Below are positions 12,301 through 21,900 of a stretch of DNA of 64,000 bases, piece by piece (positions within the stretch are counted from its first letter, which is position 1; every line of letters begins with the position of its first letter). Under the pieces are notes generated by a model. That model ran no database searches. It saw nothing but the letters and a program-made list of their open reading frames with translations, and was not told the origin of the DNA. The stretch comes from Edaphochlamys debaryana (lineage: Eukaryota; Chlorophyta; Chlorophyceae; Chlamydomonadales), in NCBI GenBank assembly GCA_016858145.1, contig JAEHOE010000017.1, positions 930,001-994,000 of the forward strand, written 5' to 3'. Made by a program: the position numbers and the translations under genes.

Positions 12301-12457
12301 GCTGAAGCACTGCACCGAGCTCGGACTCGGCACGGCGTGCGTGGGCGCTTAACACGAGTCGCTTAGACCTCTCCTTGAGTGAAGGGTTGCTGAGCCGCAA
12401 TGCGCGGGCCTGATACACGGCCGCCTGCTGCCTAAGGTCGTTGAGCAAACCATCCAT
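9321..12457 (-). CDS. RBR-type E3 ubiquitin ligase, tandem copy A
   Basis: Eight exons (minus order 12457-11849, 11744-11565, 11188-11115, 10844-10736, 10403-10249, 9851-9804, 9579-9549, 9377-9321) give 420 aa. RBR ligases take ubiquitin from E2 onto a cysteine in RING2 before passing it to substrate. Residues 1-70 are a predicted coiled coil (QQAAVYQAR, ESELGAVLQLLDSV). A Pro/Ala/Ser linker follows. RING1 is SCAACFCDFP joined to ACGHGLCAGCL. The IBR is YCPHC with RCPACRHKFCAHCRTAWH. RING2 is RTCPGCRQ, then GCNHMTC (the first Cys is the expected catalytic one), then CGTEFCYVCG. The tail LSCVIC is short. Intron 1 appears to use a GC donor (AAG|GCAAGC), since this keeps RING1 in frame. Exon lengths 2-8 equal those of copy B. 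Confidence 0.85.
11189..11231 (+). repeat. GT dinucleotide run followed by GGTGCG hexamers
   Basis: A short (GT)n run, a G run and about four GGTGCG-type units sit in RBR copy A intron 2, right next to the exon 3 acceptor (read on the minus strand as CA repeats ending in CAG). Copy B lacks them at the same place. Confidence 0.7.
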
Positions 12458-12890
12458 TGCCCGCCCTCTGCCTCACGGCGGCTTTGCAGAGAGGGGCGAC
12501 TCTAGTGCAGCATACAGTCTATATATGGAGACAGCGGGCAACCAGTAGAAGGCATATCGCAATGCAAGACTTGGGCCTGGGCTGTCCTGGACCTCGGTGG
12601 GCCTGCGACGGCCCCGGCAGCCCGGCTGGGGGCCCAACGCAAGCCATAGCCATCCATCCATCCACTGACAGCGCGCCGCGCTTTCCACTCCACGGCCGCC
12701 CTCCACAGCGGACAGCGAGATGTGGGATACCCCATAAAATGCGGATAGCTGCGCAGTGCAGGGAAAGGAACTCGCCGAGATGGGTCCTCCGCATGAAGGA
12801 GAGGCAGACGCCTGCCACGGCCCTCGCAGACGGCCCTTGCATCCAGACGCACCTAGCGACCGACTGAGCAGCAGCCGGGCGCTGTAACCG

Positions 12891-14190
12891 TTACACCGCA
12901 GCGGGCTGGCTTTCCTTGCTTCCGCTGCAGCAACGCCACTCATCACCACAACCGTTCCTGGTTGGGGCTTCTCTGGAACAGAGCGCCCGCCACGGCCCAC
13001 TCGCCTTCCCAGGCCGCACCCTATCACCCCTGATTGACCCTCTAGCGCCGCTCTCCTCCTGCGCGCCCGTGCCGCTGTCCTCCTACCCCTTCTCGCGTCC
13101 CCTCCGCCCACCCACTCGCCCCACGCCACGACCCCTATGGCACCCACCGCCCCGAGGGCCCCACAGCGGTCAGCCGCCCAGGGGCGGCTCTCCGCCGCCT
13201 CCCGGACGACCCCCGCCCGCGCCTCTGGCCCCCCTCCTTCTCCCCTTCCCCTAGCTCCGGGCGGTCGCTCCCCGCGCACTCCGCTCCCGCCGGCCGCACT
13301 CCACCGTGCACGCCCACGGCCCGCGCCCGCCCGCGCCCCGGATGAAGCCCCGCCGCCTCCTGCACTGCCGCTGCGCCCAGTGCGTGGCGCTCCAGGCAGC
13401 CGCCGCTCCCTCCGTGCACCGTCCACGCTCACGCCTTTACCTGCGGGGACATGCCGGCCGGGGAGGGACACGGTGGAGCAGGGGGAGGCGGCAAAGCCGC
13501 GCCAGGGGGCAGGCGCCGGAGGCCTACAGCTGCTCGGATGCTGGTGCAGCCGCCCCCGTCCCCGTTCCCCGACCCCTCGCCCCGAGCCCCCACCCACCCG
13601 GAACTGCCCCACGAGCTAACGCGGAGCCTGCCTACCGAAAGCCCCTTCCCTGTCTGTCTCCAGCGCCACCCACCCTGAACTGCTCCATCAGCTTGTCCAG
13701 GTCCGTGGCCGCGAACTCGCTCTCCGGCATGGGCTCCACGCGGCGGATGAGGGCGTCGTAGTCCACGGCGGTGGGGGCCTCGGGGGCGGCCTGGGGGGGA
13801 AGGGGGGTGGGGGGAGGAGGGTGCGAAGGGGGTGTTTGTTGCTGACCGGGGGGTGCCAAGGGGGTGAGGGGGATGAGGGGGGGAGGCTGGGGGCGAGGTG
13901 CGGTGCGGTCGTATCCGCAGTCAGTGCGCGAGCGAGACGTCAGGAGGGTTGCATCAGTGGCGTTGTTGGGAGACGACCGGCACGCATGGTACAGCTGTGT
14001 ACGGCACGGCCATGTACGGCACAGTACTGTACGGCACGCCGTACACTCGCTCACCCTTAAGAGGCCCTTCTCTTGAGCCGCGGCCACGGGCCCACACTGA
14101 TTGTCCACCCACCGCCAGCAGCAGAGGCCCCCAGCACCCGCCGCTCACCGACCGCCTCTCGCGCCCAGCACGGAACGCACGGCCCCTGGT
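12891..14190 (-). pseudogene. Orphan 3' fragment of ClpR (last two exons and 3' UTR)
   Basis: A 117-base exon (13790-13674) reads AAPEAPTAVDYDALIRRV through LDKLMEQFR, the same as ClpR exon 19272-19156 except for a few substitutions. It is followed by a 12-base terminal exon (13440-13429, V-K-A-stop) with a proper CAG acceptor, and a TTACA poly(A) signal at 12891-12895 placed as in the full gene. Upstream, intron homology continues to about 13955 and resumes at 14095-14170. The exon for VPDNWKATIAKQ, which should lie between, was not found. There is no promoter or 5' coding part, so this is a dead end-fragment carried along by the tandem duplication. Confidence 0.85.
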
Positions 14191-14725
14191 CCTCCGCCCC
14201 ACGCCACTACTCCGAGCCCAACAGGGTCGTCAATGCGGTCATTCCCCCTCCTTCGAAAGAAAGGCTAGCCCCGTGGCGCAGTATCCCGAGCCCACCACGC
14301 TATACCCCACCTATGTACAGCACATGGCCTAGGTATTGTTGAGTTTCGTGACAACATTCATGCGCATGTCCATTCGGTACGGTACCGAACGTAACGCAGG
14401 TAGGCGTGTTATGCATCAACCGGCCTTCCAGCTCACTTGCCCTCAGGATCCGCCCTCAACAGAAGCAGCTGGAGCCCCACCCCTGCACGCTCCCCTCTGT
14501 GCCTGCTGTAAGATCGACCTCTTGGCCCAGGATCCTGCCAGTGTAACCTATGTAGTGCGTCCCGCTCCAAGTCAAGGCGAAGCCCTGCCTCCGCATCCCC
14601 CTGAGGCTCCTATGCTGCTCTTCTCTTCAACCGTGCAACCCCTCCTATCCGAGCCTACCTTGAGGGCCGCCTCCCCCGAGTCCCCCGCCCCGGCCCCCGG
14701 CGCCCGGCCCCTGCCTGGGCACTAG

Positions 14726-17700
14726 CTAGCTGATGACGCACGAAAGGGGACCCCGCCGTGGCGGCGCCTGCTCCGGTGAGTCCTGAAGACCACGGCACAA
14801 GGGGCTGGAGGTCAGGCGCCCTGCTGGGGCTCAGAGATCCTCGTGCCTGCAGCATGGTTCGTGCTTCCCCCACAGAGTAGCCTTCCAGCCTCCCGCTCCT
14901 CGCCCGACCATGCCACGGGCCCCCGCCCCAGCTCACCCCAAATTTATCGCACATGCACAGCTTGCGCCTGCGCGGGCGGTTACACCAGGCGGGCGGGTGA
15001 GTTGTCTTGACCACCAGCTCTTAACCCTTTCCGCACGTCGTGCAAAGATTCATTAGAACCGTGGAACCCAAAGGGCCTACCCAAAGGGCCTACCCGAGGA
15101 GATAGCCCTTTCCGCAGACGTAGCAGAACTCGCTCCCGCACCTGCGGGCGCAGGCAGGGAAGCGAAACACGCATGGTTAGCGTCACACACGCGCATGTTA
15201 CGGATTGGGGCCGTGCCCCCACATGAAGGCGGACCATATCACCTGCCGCAGGTCCAGCCCGGCCGCCCCTGTCTGCCGCCCCTGTCGGCCGCCCCTGTCG
15301 GCAGCCCCACATATCACCGATCAACCAATGCGCCCCCACATCACCCCAGACGCCAAGGCCTCCCCTTTACCCCTCCATGCACCGGACCGGCACCCACCCA
15401 CACACCCCTGCGTCCGTCCACGCGGTTGCCCCCCAGCTAGCGGCCCTCCCACCCCCCTTCGCACCCCTCTTCGCGCCCATCACCCACAGCGGCCCCCGCC
15501 ACTTCCAGCCGCGCCCTTCCCCCGTCAACCCCCCCCCCCCTTCCCCGCACTCACTCGCCCTTCCCCCCCACCCCACTCCCCGCACCCACACGCAGGTCAT
15601 GTGGTTGCAGCCCGAGGCCTTGACCACCCCCTGGCGGCAGCCCGGGCAGGTGCGCACGCCGCAGCGCCGCAGCGCCGCCACCGCCGCCGGGCCGCCGGCG
15701 CCCGCGGCGCCCGGGGCGGCGGGGCCGCCTCCCGCTAGGTATGCCTGGTGCCGAGCGCACGACCGACGCTTGGCGCCAAGGATGGGGAGAGAGGGAATGT
15801 ATGTGGGAAGAGCTCGGAAGACTGTGCGTGAGGAGCAATGGGGCCTATGGGTGCCGTACGCCGTACCGGTGCCGTACTGCGCCGAGCGTGCCGCCGTACC
15901 GGCAATCCCCGCCATGCCGCTCACATGTAGGGTTGCCCAGAAGCTACCGCATTGCGGAACGCGCCACTGTACCGGTGGTGGTAGGTAATGCCCGCCATAG
16001 CGCTCACATGCAGTTGCCCCAAAGCTGCCGGTATCGTTACGCTGCGCCGCTGACAGCAGCGGCGGGTGCGCTAGGCAAGGCGGCTGCAGGGAGCGCAGCC
16101 CTGCTGCTCACCTTGTGCCAGGCCGTGCGGCAGTGCGCGCAGAACTTGTGGCGGCAGGCGGGGCAGCGTGTGGGGCGGTTGGGCGGCAGCAGGCCGTCCG
16201 GGGGGCGGGTCATGGGCTCACTGCAGGGCGTGAGGGGAGGGGGAAGAAGGACATTTGACCAGGAGAAGTCGGGGTTGAAAGGCGTAAGATTCGGGTGGAG
16301 TGGGGGAGCGGGTCAGGTATGGCCCAGCTATACGGTACGGCCGGTCGTAACCGTCGTCAGGTCCGTGTGGGGGGGTTTGGGAGCCGGCATGGCTTAACTC
16401 TTCACGGGGGCACGGGGCAGCGCCCGCAGGAACCCCCACGCACGCACCTGCAGTGGGGGCAGTACAAGAGGGCCTCCCCCTCCCCAGTGGCCGCCGCCTC
16501 CACCTCGACCTCGGTGAACACCTGGGGGCGGGGGGGCAGCGGGGTGGCGGGGTGCAAGGGTTTCAGCATTGCTTGGTCGTGCCTGGGGTCAGCGACTGAA
16601 GGCCGGTGCGTGGGCGAGTCAAGATACAGCCGTAAGACTCTGCGCGGCGGCCTCCCCAAGGCCCCCTCACTCCACTTGCTCACCGCGTGTGTTGCCCGCC
16701 TGCAACAAGTCCTACCGAAACCTCAACGCAGTCCGCCTCAACCCAGCTCCCATACAACCAGCTCCCGGCCCGGGCCGGAGCCGTGCGTGCTTCAGACCCA
16801 GCCCCCACCCAGCCCCTACCCAGCTCCAAGCAAGCTCACACCCAGCTCTCATCCCTGCCCTCTGCCCCAAGCCGTGCCCTGGCGGCTGGCGCACTCGCTT
16901 GCCTGCCCCCCACCACCCCAGCTTCAAACCCCTGCCCACCCAGCTCCACCCAGCGCCCACCCGTGTGGCCACCTCGTCCTCCGCGATGGCCCGAACCACC
17001 GCCTCCCGCGGCATCAGGGCTTCGCAGCCGCCCGCGTCGCGGGGCGCGTGGGGGCAGGGCACTACGCACTTGCGGTGGGGCTTGACCACGCTGACGCAGT
17101 AGTGCGCCAGGCAGCCCGCGCAGAGGCCGTGGCCGCAGGCCTGGGGACGTGGGGAGGGAAAGGGAGGGAGGGGCATAACGTGAAGCCGGGAGGGGGGTTC
17201 AGGGGGATCCAGGGGTGTCAGGGGCGGCCTCGGGGATGGGCGAGGGCAGGCACCAAAGAGGAGGGCCCGGGTTGCTTGGAGGGTGGGCAGGGGCGGGAAG
17301 GGCAGGGTGGTCGGTCATTTGGCTGGGCATGAGAAGGCCGTAGTACTAAAGTGAAAGGGCCCGGGTGGCTTGCCTTGCTGGTTGTCACGAGCACAGCGCT
17401 GGTGAGCTCCGTCGCCGGGAAGTCGCAGAAGCACGCCGCGCAGGATGACGAGGTGGCGCTGGGCCTGGGTATGGCCGCGGGTGTCCCGGGCCCAGCCACC
17501 TTCTTGGCCGCCCTTGACGCCTGCACTTCTTGTGCGCTTCGAATCAACGTTTGCGCATTCGCCAGTCGCGGAGTCGGCGGTCGCTCGGCCGAGGGTTGCG
17601 GCGTCGCGAAGTAGAAGGGTGGCGGATCGCGAGGAGAGGCCGTCTGAGCTCTCTCGAAGACATCGTCGAATTTGACCCACTCAGAAGGTACCGGGGGTGC

Positions 17701-17991
17701 TGACGGTGGCCACGAAGCGACAGCCGGCTGAGGCGGGGATGCGGGGCCTACACCCCCGCTGGAGCTCACAGCCGGCCGTAATTCCTCCTCGTCCTCCAGG
17801 ATCTGAAGCTGCGCTTGCACAGAGTCGAATAGCTGAAACAGTTCGCCAAGCTCGGACTCGCATTGGCGCTTGTAGGCGCTTGACACGAGTTGCTTAGCCC
17901 GCTCTCTAAGCGTCAGATTGTTGGCCAGCAGGCTGATTCGGGCTTGATACTCGGCCGCCTGCTCCCTGAGGACGTAGCGAAAGTCATCCAT
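14726..17991 (-). CDS. RBR-type E3 ubiquitin ligase, tandem copy B
   Basis: Eight exons (minus order 17991-17374, 17140-16961, 16521-16448, 16220-16112, 15744-15590, 15141-15094, 14967-14937, 14782-14726) give 423 aa. Layout is as in copy A: N-terminal coiled coil (REQAAEYQAR, CESELGELFQLFDSV), Pro-rich linker, RING1 (SCAACFCDFP, ACGHGLCAGCL), IBR (YCPHC, RCPACRHKFCAHC), and RING2 (RTCPGCRQ, GCNHMTC with the catalytic Cys, CGSEFCYVCG). It ends in LSCVIS where copy A ends in LSCVIC. All zinc ligands are kept, so it should be active. Intron 1 again shows the GC donor AAG|GCAAGC. Exon 1 is only moderately similar to copy A, whereas exons 2 and 5 are almost identical at the DNA level. Confidence 0.85.
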
Positions 17992-18945
17992 CGCAGCGCG
18001 ACCTCGAGCACTAGCTCACTGCAGCTTTGCTAGAGTGGAGTTGGTTACTTAGTTTGCAGATCACAGTCTGTGGAACATGACTGCAGACGACCAGGAGAAG
18101 GCACAGCGCGATGCAGTACATGGGCCTGGACCTCAATGGGCCTGCCCCTGGCCCAACTTGAGTTGCCCCTTGCCGCCCTCACGACTCGTGGCTAGCCCAG
18201 ACAGTGTACCCTCAAATTAGCTGCACACTGCACAGAGGAGGGAAGAAGCACGGGGCGGGATGGGTCTGCATCGGGTCCGAGCTCCGGACCTGTGCGCGCC
18301 ACTTGTCGCTTGCATGACATCTGCTGTAAACCGATGTAAACCTTGCCGGTAGCTTGTATCAGGCGCAGCTAGCGACCCGTTGAACAGGCAGAGCAGCGAC
18401 AAAGTGTACCGTACCGTTACACCACGCGGGCAGGGCTCCGCGATGCAGCCCATCACCGTTCCTGGGTAGGGCTTCTGTGTATCTGTGCACGCCCCAAGCG
18501 CCTGCCGCTGCCAACTCGCCATACCACACCGCACCCTATGACCCTGCACCGTCCTCCCCCTAAGCGCCCCCTTTCCCTAGCCCCTCTGATGACTCTCCTA
18601 CCAGGCCAGGCCTCCTCCTGACCGCAGTCCCCTCCCGCACCGTGCCGACTTCCTTGCACTCCTTCGCTCCACCCCCTCGACACCCCAGTGGCTTCCACCG
18701 GCCCCCCCGTGCCAAGAGCCTCCGCCGCCCAGGGACGGCTCTCCGCCGCCTCCCGAGCGACCCCGGCCCCCACCTCTGCTCCGCTCTCCCCACTCCCTGG
18801 CTCAGGGCGATCGCACCCCCATCCCCCACCCCCCTGCTCTCGGCAGGCACTCCACCCCACGGACCCCGTCCGACCGCGCCCCAGTGGCGGCCCCGCCGCC
18901 TCCAGGCACCCGCCTCCATGCGCCCGCCGCTCCTCACGGGGCGGC
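17992..18945. other. Intergenic: RBR-B 5' region and ClpR 3' UTR
   Basis: No gene seen. TTACA at 18417-18421 is the minus-strand poly(A) signal of ClpR, giving a 3' UTR of about 530 bases. The pseudogene copy keeps the same signal about 538 bases after its stop. The remaining bases up to 17991 should hold the RBR copy B promoter. Confidence 0.55.
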
Positions 18946-21900
18946 TCACGCCTTTACCTGTGGGGGAATGCCGCGGGGGAGGGGCACGGGGGAGGGCAGG
19001 GGGTAAAGCCGGGCCAAGAAGCAGCCCCTGAAGCGCGAAGCAATCGGGTTGCAAGCGGGTGATCGCACGTCAACGTCTCGCCTCACCCCTAAGCAAACGC
19101 CAGCGGTGGCCCTGATCGCCTGTACGCTTTCGGTACCCCACGCCGCCCCACCCACCCTGAACTGCTCCATCAGCTTGTCCAGGTCCGTGGCCGCGAACTC
19201 GCTCTCCGGCATGGCCTCCACGCGGCGGATGAGGGCGTCGTAGTCCACGGCCTCGGGGGCCTCGGGGGCGGCCTGGGGGTGGGGGTGGGGGTGAGGGGTG
19301 GGGGATGAGGGTGAGGGTGAGGAGGGGGTGAAGGAGAGGAGGTTGGGGGCGAGGTGGGGTGCAGTCGTATCCGCAGTCGGTGCGAGAGTGGGACGTCAAG
19401 CGAGGGAGCGTCCAGTGCACACGCCGCACAACCGCTCACCGCCGCCGCCTGCTTGGCAATGGTGGCCTTCCAGTTGTCGGGCACGGTGGCCTGCGGGTCA
19501 GACACGGGGGAGAGGGGTGGGGAGCGGGGTGAGGGGAGGCGCAGGTCGCAAAGGCGGCTCGAGGCCCTCCTCCATATTGAGCCAGACGACACTCGACGTC
19601 CACCCACCGCCGGGCAGCAGAGGCCCCCAGCACCCACCGCCAGCCCACCGCCTCACGCTCACAGCGCGAGAAGCACGCCCCTCCCCCCAGTTCTCAGCCC
19701 TCCCCTCCCCTTCCCCCTCTCCCCTGCCCTTCCTCCCTCCGCCCTCCCTCCCCTCCCCTTCCCAACCCCCCGCCCCACCTCCCCCGCCCGCACGAAGCGC
19801 TGCACGTTGCGCTCCGAGAAGCGCTCCGCGTTCAGCACCGCCAGGCGCAGGCCCTCGCGGCTGAAGGGCAGCCGCACCTCCCCGGACTCGGTAAGCAGGT
19901 CGGGGGAGGCGCGCTCGGCAAAGGCCGCCAGCTGCAGGGGGTAGCGGGGGTGGCGGGAACGGTGGCGTTGGAAGTGAACGGAGAGAGGGAGCGGCAGCCA
20001 GCGGGGTGGTGGGTGGGTGGCTTGTGAGTTTCGGTCTCAGCCGAGGGTTCCAGGCTCCCATCCACGCTGTGGTCCCTTCCCACTCCCTCCCCCCTGCCGT
20101 CTCCGCCCTCTCTTCCCTCCCCTCCTCTCTCCCCTCCCCCCCCACCTGCTCCTTGGTCTTGGGGCTGTCAGGGCGGAGCACCTTGGGGGCGATCTCGCGG
20201 TAGGCGTCACGCAGGTCCTGGGGGTGAGAAAGGGGGTTCACGTGTTGGTTGGTTGGTTGGTTTTTGCCGCTTTGGGTGTGGCCATCGCGTAGCGGAGGCT
20301 GCGGGTGAAAGGTGTCCCTGCCCTGCACCTAAACACCAGCGCCGGTCTCCTGCTCACAACACGGGCTTCCCCCGCCACCCCCGTCATCCCAGGTCCCCCT
20401 CGCCCCCTTCAGCCGCACCTCCCCCACCCCACCCACCCACCCACCCCACCCCTCCCTCGCCTCACCTGCGCCACCACCTTGCGGAACGAGTCCTTGAGCG
20501 CGTACTCCTCCTGCAGCGACAGGTACTCGTTCCACTGCTCCAGGCGGCCCTCGCTCTCGGCGCGGCCGGACTTGAGCCAGTACTGGGCCGCCTTCTCCTG
20601 CGGGGGAGGGGGAGGGAAAGGGGGTGGGGTTGGGGGTTGGAGGCGGGGGGATGAGGGGGCGGGCCGAGGACGTAGAGCGTGCGTCAGGGGGCCCCGGCCC
20701 GGGGCCGAAGGGGATGGGCCAGCGTGCATAATCAAGGCTCCGTATCGAGCACAAGGAAATCGCCGGGACCCCGAAAGGCTGCCGTACCTGCTTGTCGCGG
20801 TCGGGCTCGATGATCTCGTCAATGATGCCGTACTCGAGCGCGTCACGTGGCCGCATGTACAGCGGGCGTTGCATGTCCTGCAGGAGAGGCAGGGACGAGG
20901 CGGTTGCGGGGACGGTCCGCGGCCAGCGCGACGGGGGCATGGCAGCAGCGGCATCGGCACGGTTACTCGGCTGAGGGCATTTGGCTGAGTCCATTCGGCT
21001 GAAGTTTGGGAGAGAGGAAAGGCCGGGGCTCAGTGATGGGGCGGTAGGTGTCGACCCCGCCACAAACGCTGCAGATGGGAGAGGCTGAGGCAAAGCCGGA
21101 TGCGCGGGGCGGTGCAGGCGACGCTGCACGGCGCACCCAAAGCACACAACCCAAGAGGGCTTCCGCTGCGACGCTGCGCCGCTGCTAAACACCCCCTCGA
21201 GAGGACTCGCCGGCAGCCTGGCGGCCCAAACGCCGTTGGCCGCACCAGCCCGTGTGGACGGGCCCGCGCCAGCACCTGACCGGGGCTCAGCAGACCTCAA
21301 GGCCGCCGCTGCCAGGCGCCCTGCCAAGAGCCCAGACCCGAACCCCCAATGAAGAGCCGGGCAAGGGCCCGGCCCCGGCAGCGGCCGTGACGGCTGTGGC
21401 TGGGTGCAACCACGGCCAGACGGACAGCCAGCGACGCCGGGGCCCGGCGCTTGCAGAGCCGGGGCAAGCATCCAGGATTTCTTGCCCTATACCGGCTGCG
21501 GCTGCCCAGCCGCGGCTGCAGCCGCGGCACACCAAAAAGTCCATGAGCCAGTCCCCGAGCCGACACGGCCATCCCCCGAGGTGCCGCCGCCGCCAGCGCC
21601 GCTGCGGGTGCGCTGAGCCGCCGTGCTCCCTCCCATCCCCCGTCCTGGCCGGAAGGCGCCTGCCCGGCCATGCGAATGGGCTCGCCCTGGCCCATCCCCG
21701 GGTTGGTCAACGTGGGGGACTCCGCACGGGGGCTCCGCGCCGTGCTCCGGCCGGCGAGCATGGAGGGCTACAGCGCTGGGGCCAGGCCGAGCTCAGGCCG
21801 CGGCCCTCTCAACGGCCGCGGCGCAGGGGCTAAGCGCCGAGCTGGAATCCACCGCCTGAGCTGGCCACGCGGCGTTCGCTGGCTGGCCTGCCCTTGCAGG

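Larger units (their letters stand above)
9125..14190 (-). repeat. Segmental duplication, unit A (RBR gene + 3' end of ClpR)
   Basis: This stretch and about 14412-19690 carry the same order on the minus strand: a complete RBR gene, then the last ClpR exons and ClpR 3' UTR. Identity is uneven: nearly perfect over some exons and introns, weak in RBR exon 1. The far end is marked by a shared block at about 14095-14170 and 19597-19670. In unit A the ClpR piece is orphaned; in unit B it is joined to the full gene. Confidence 0.85.
14412..19690 (-). repeat. Segmental duplication, unit B (RBR gene + 3' end of ClpR)
   Basis: Partner of the unit at about 9125-14190. Corresponding points are offset by about 5.3-5.5 kb. 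Here the ClpR part is continuous with the rest of the gene, so unit B holds the original junction and unit A the inserted or left-over one. Boundaries are approximate because the outer intergenic sequence has diverged. Confidence 0.85.

Noticed and set aside
20329..21471. 380-codon minus-strand frame across ClpR exons and intron
   Set aside because: It reads through exon-intron borders of ClpR in a different frame; the ClpR exons are supported by family motifs.
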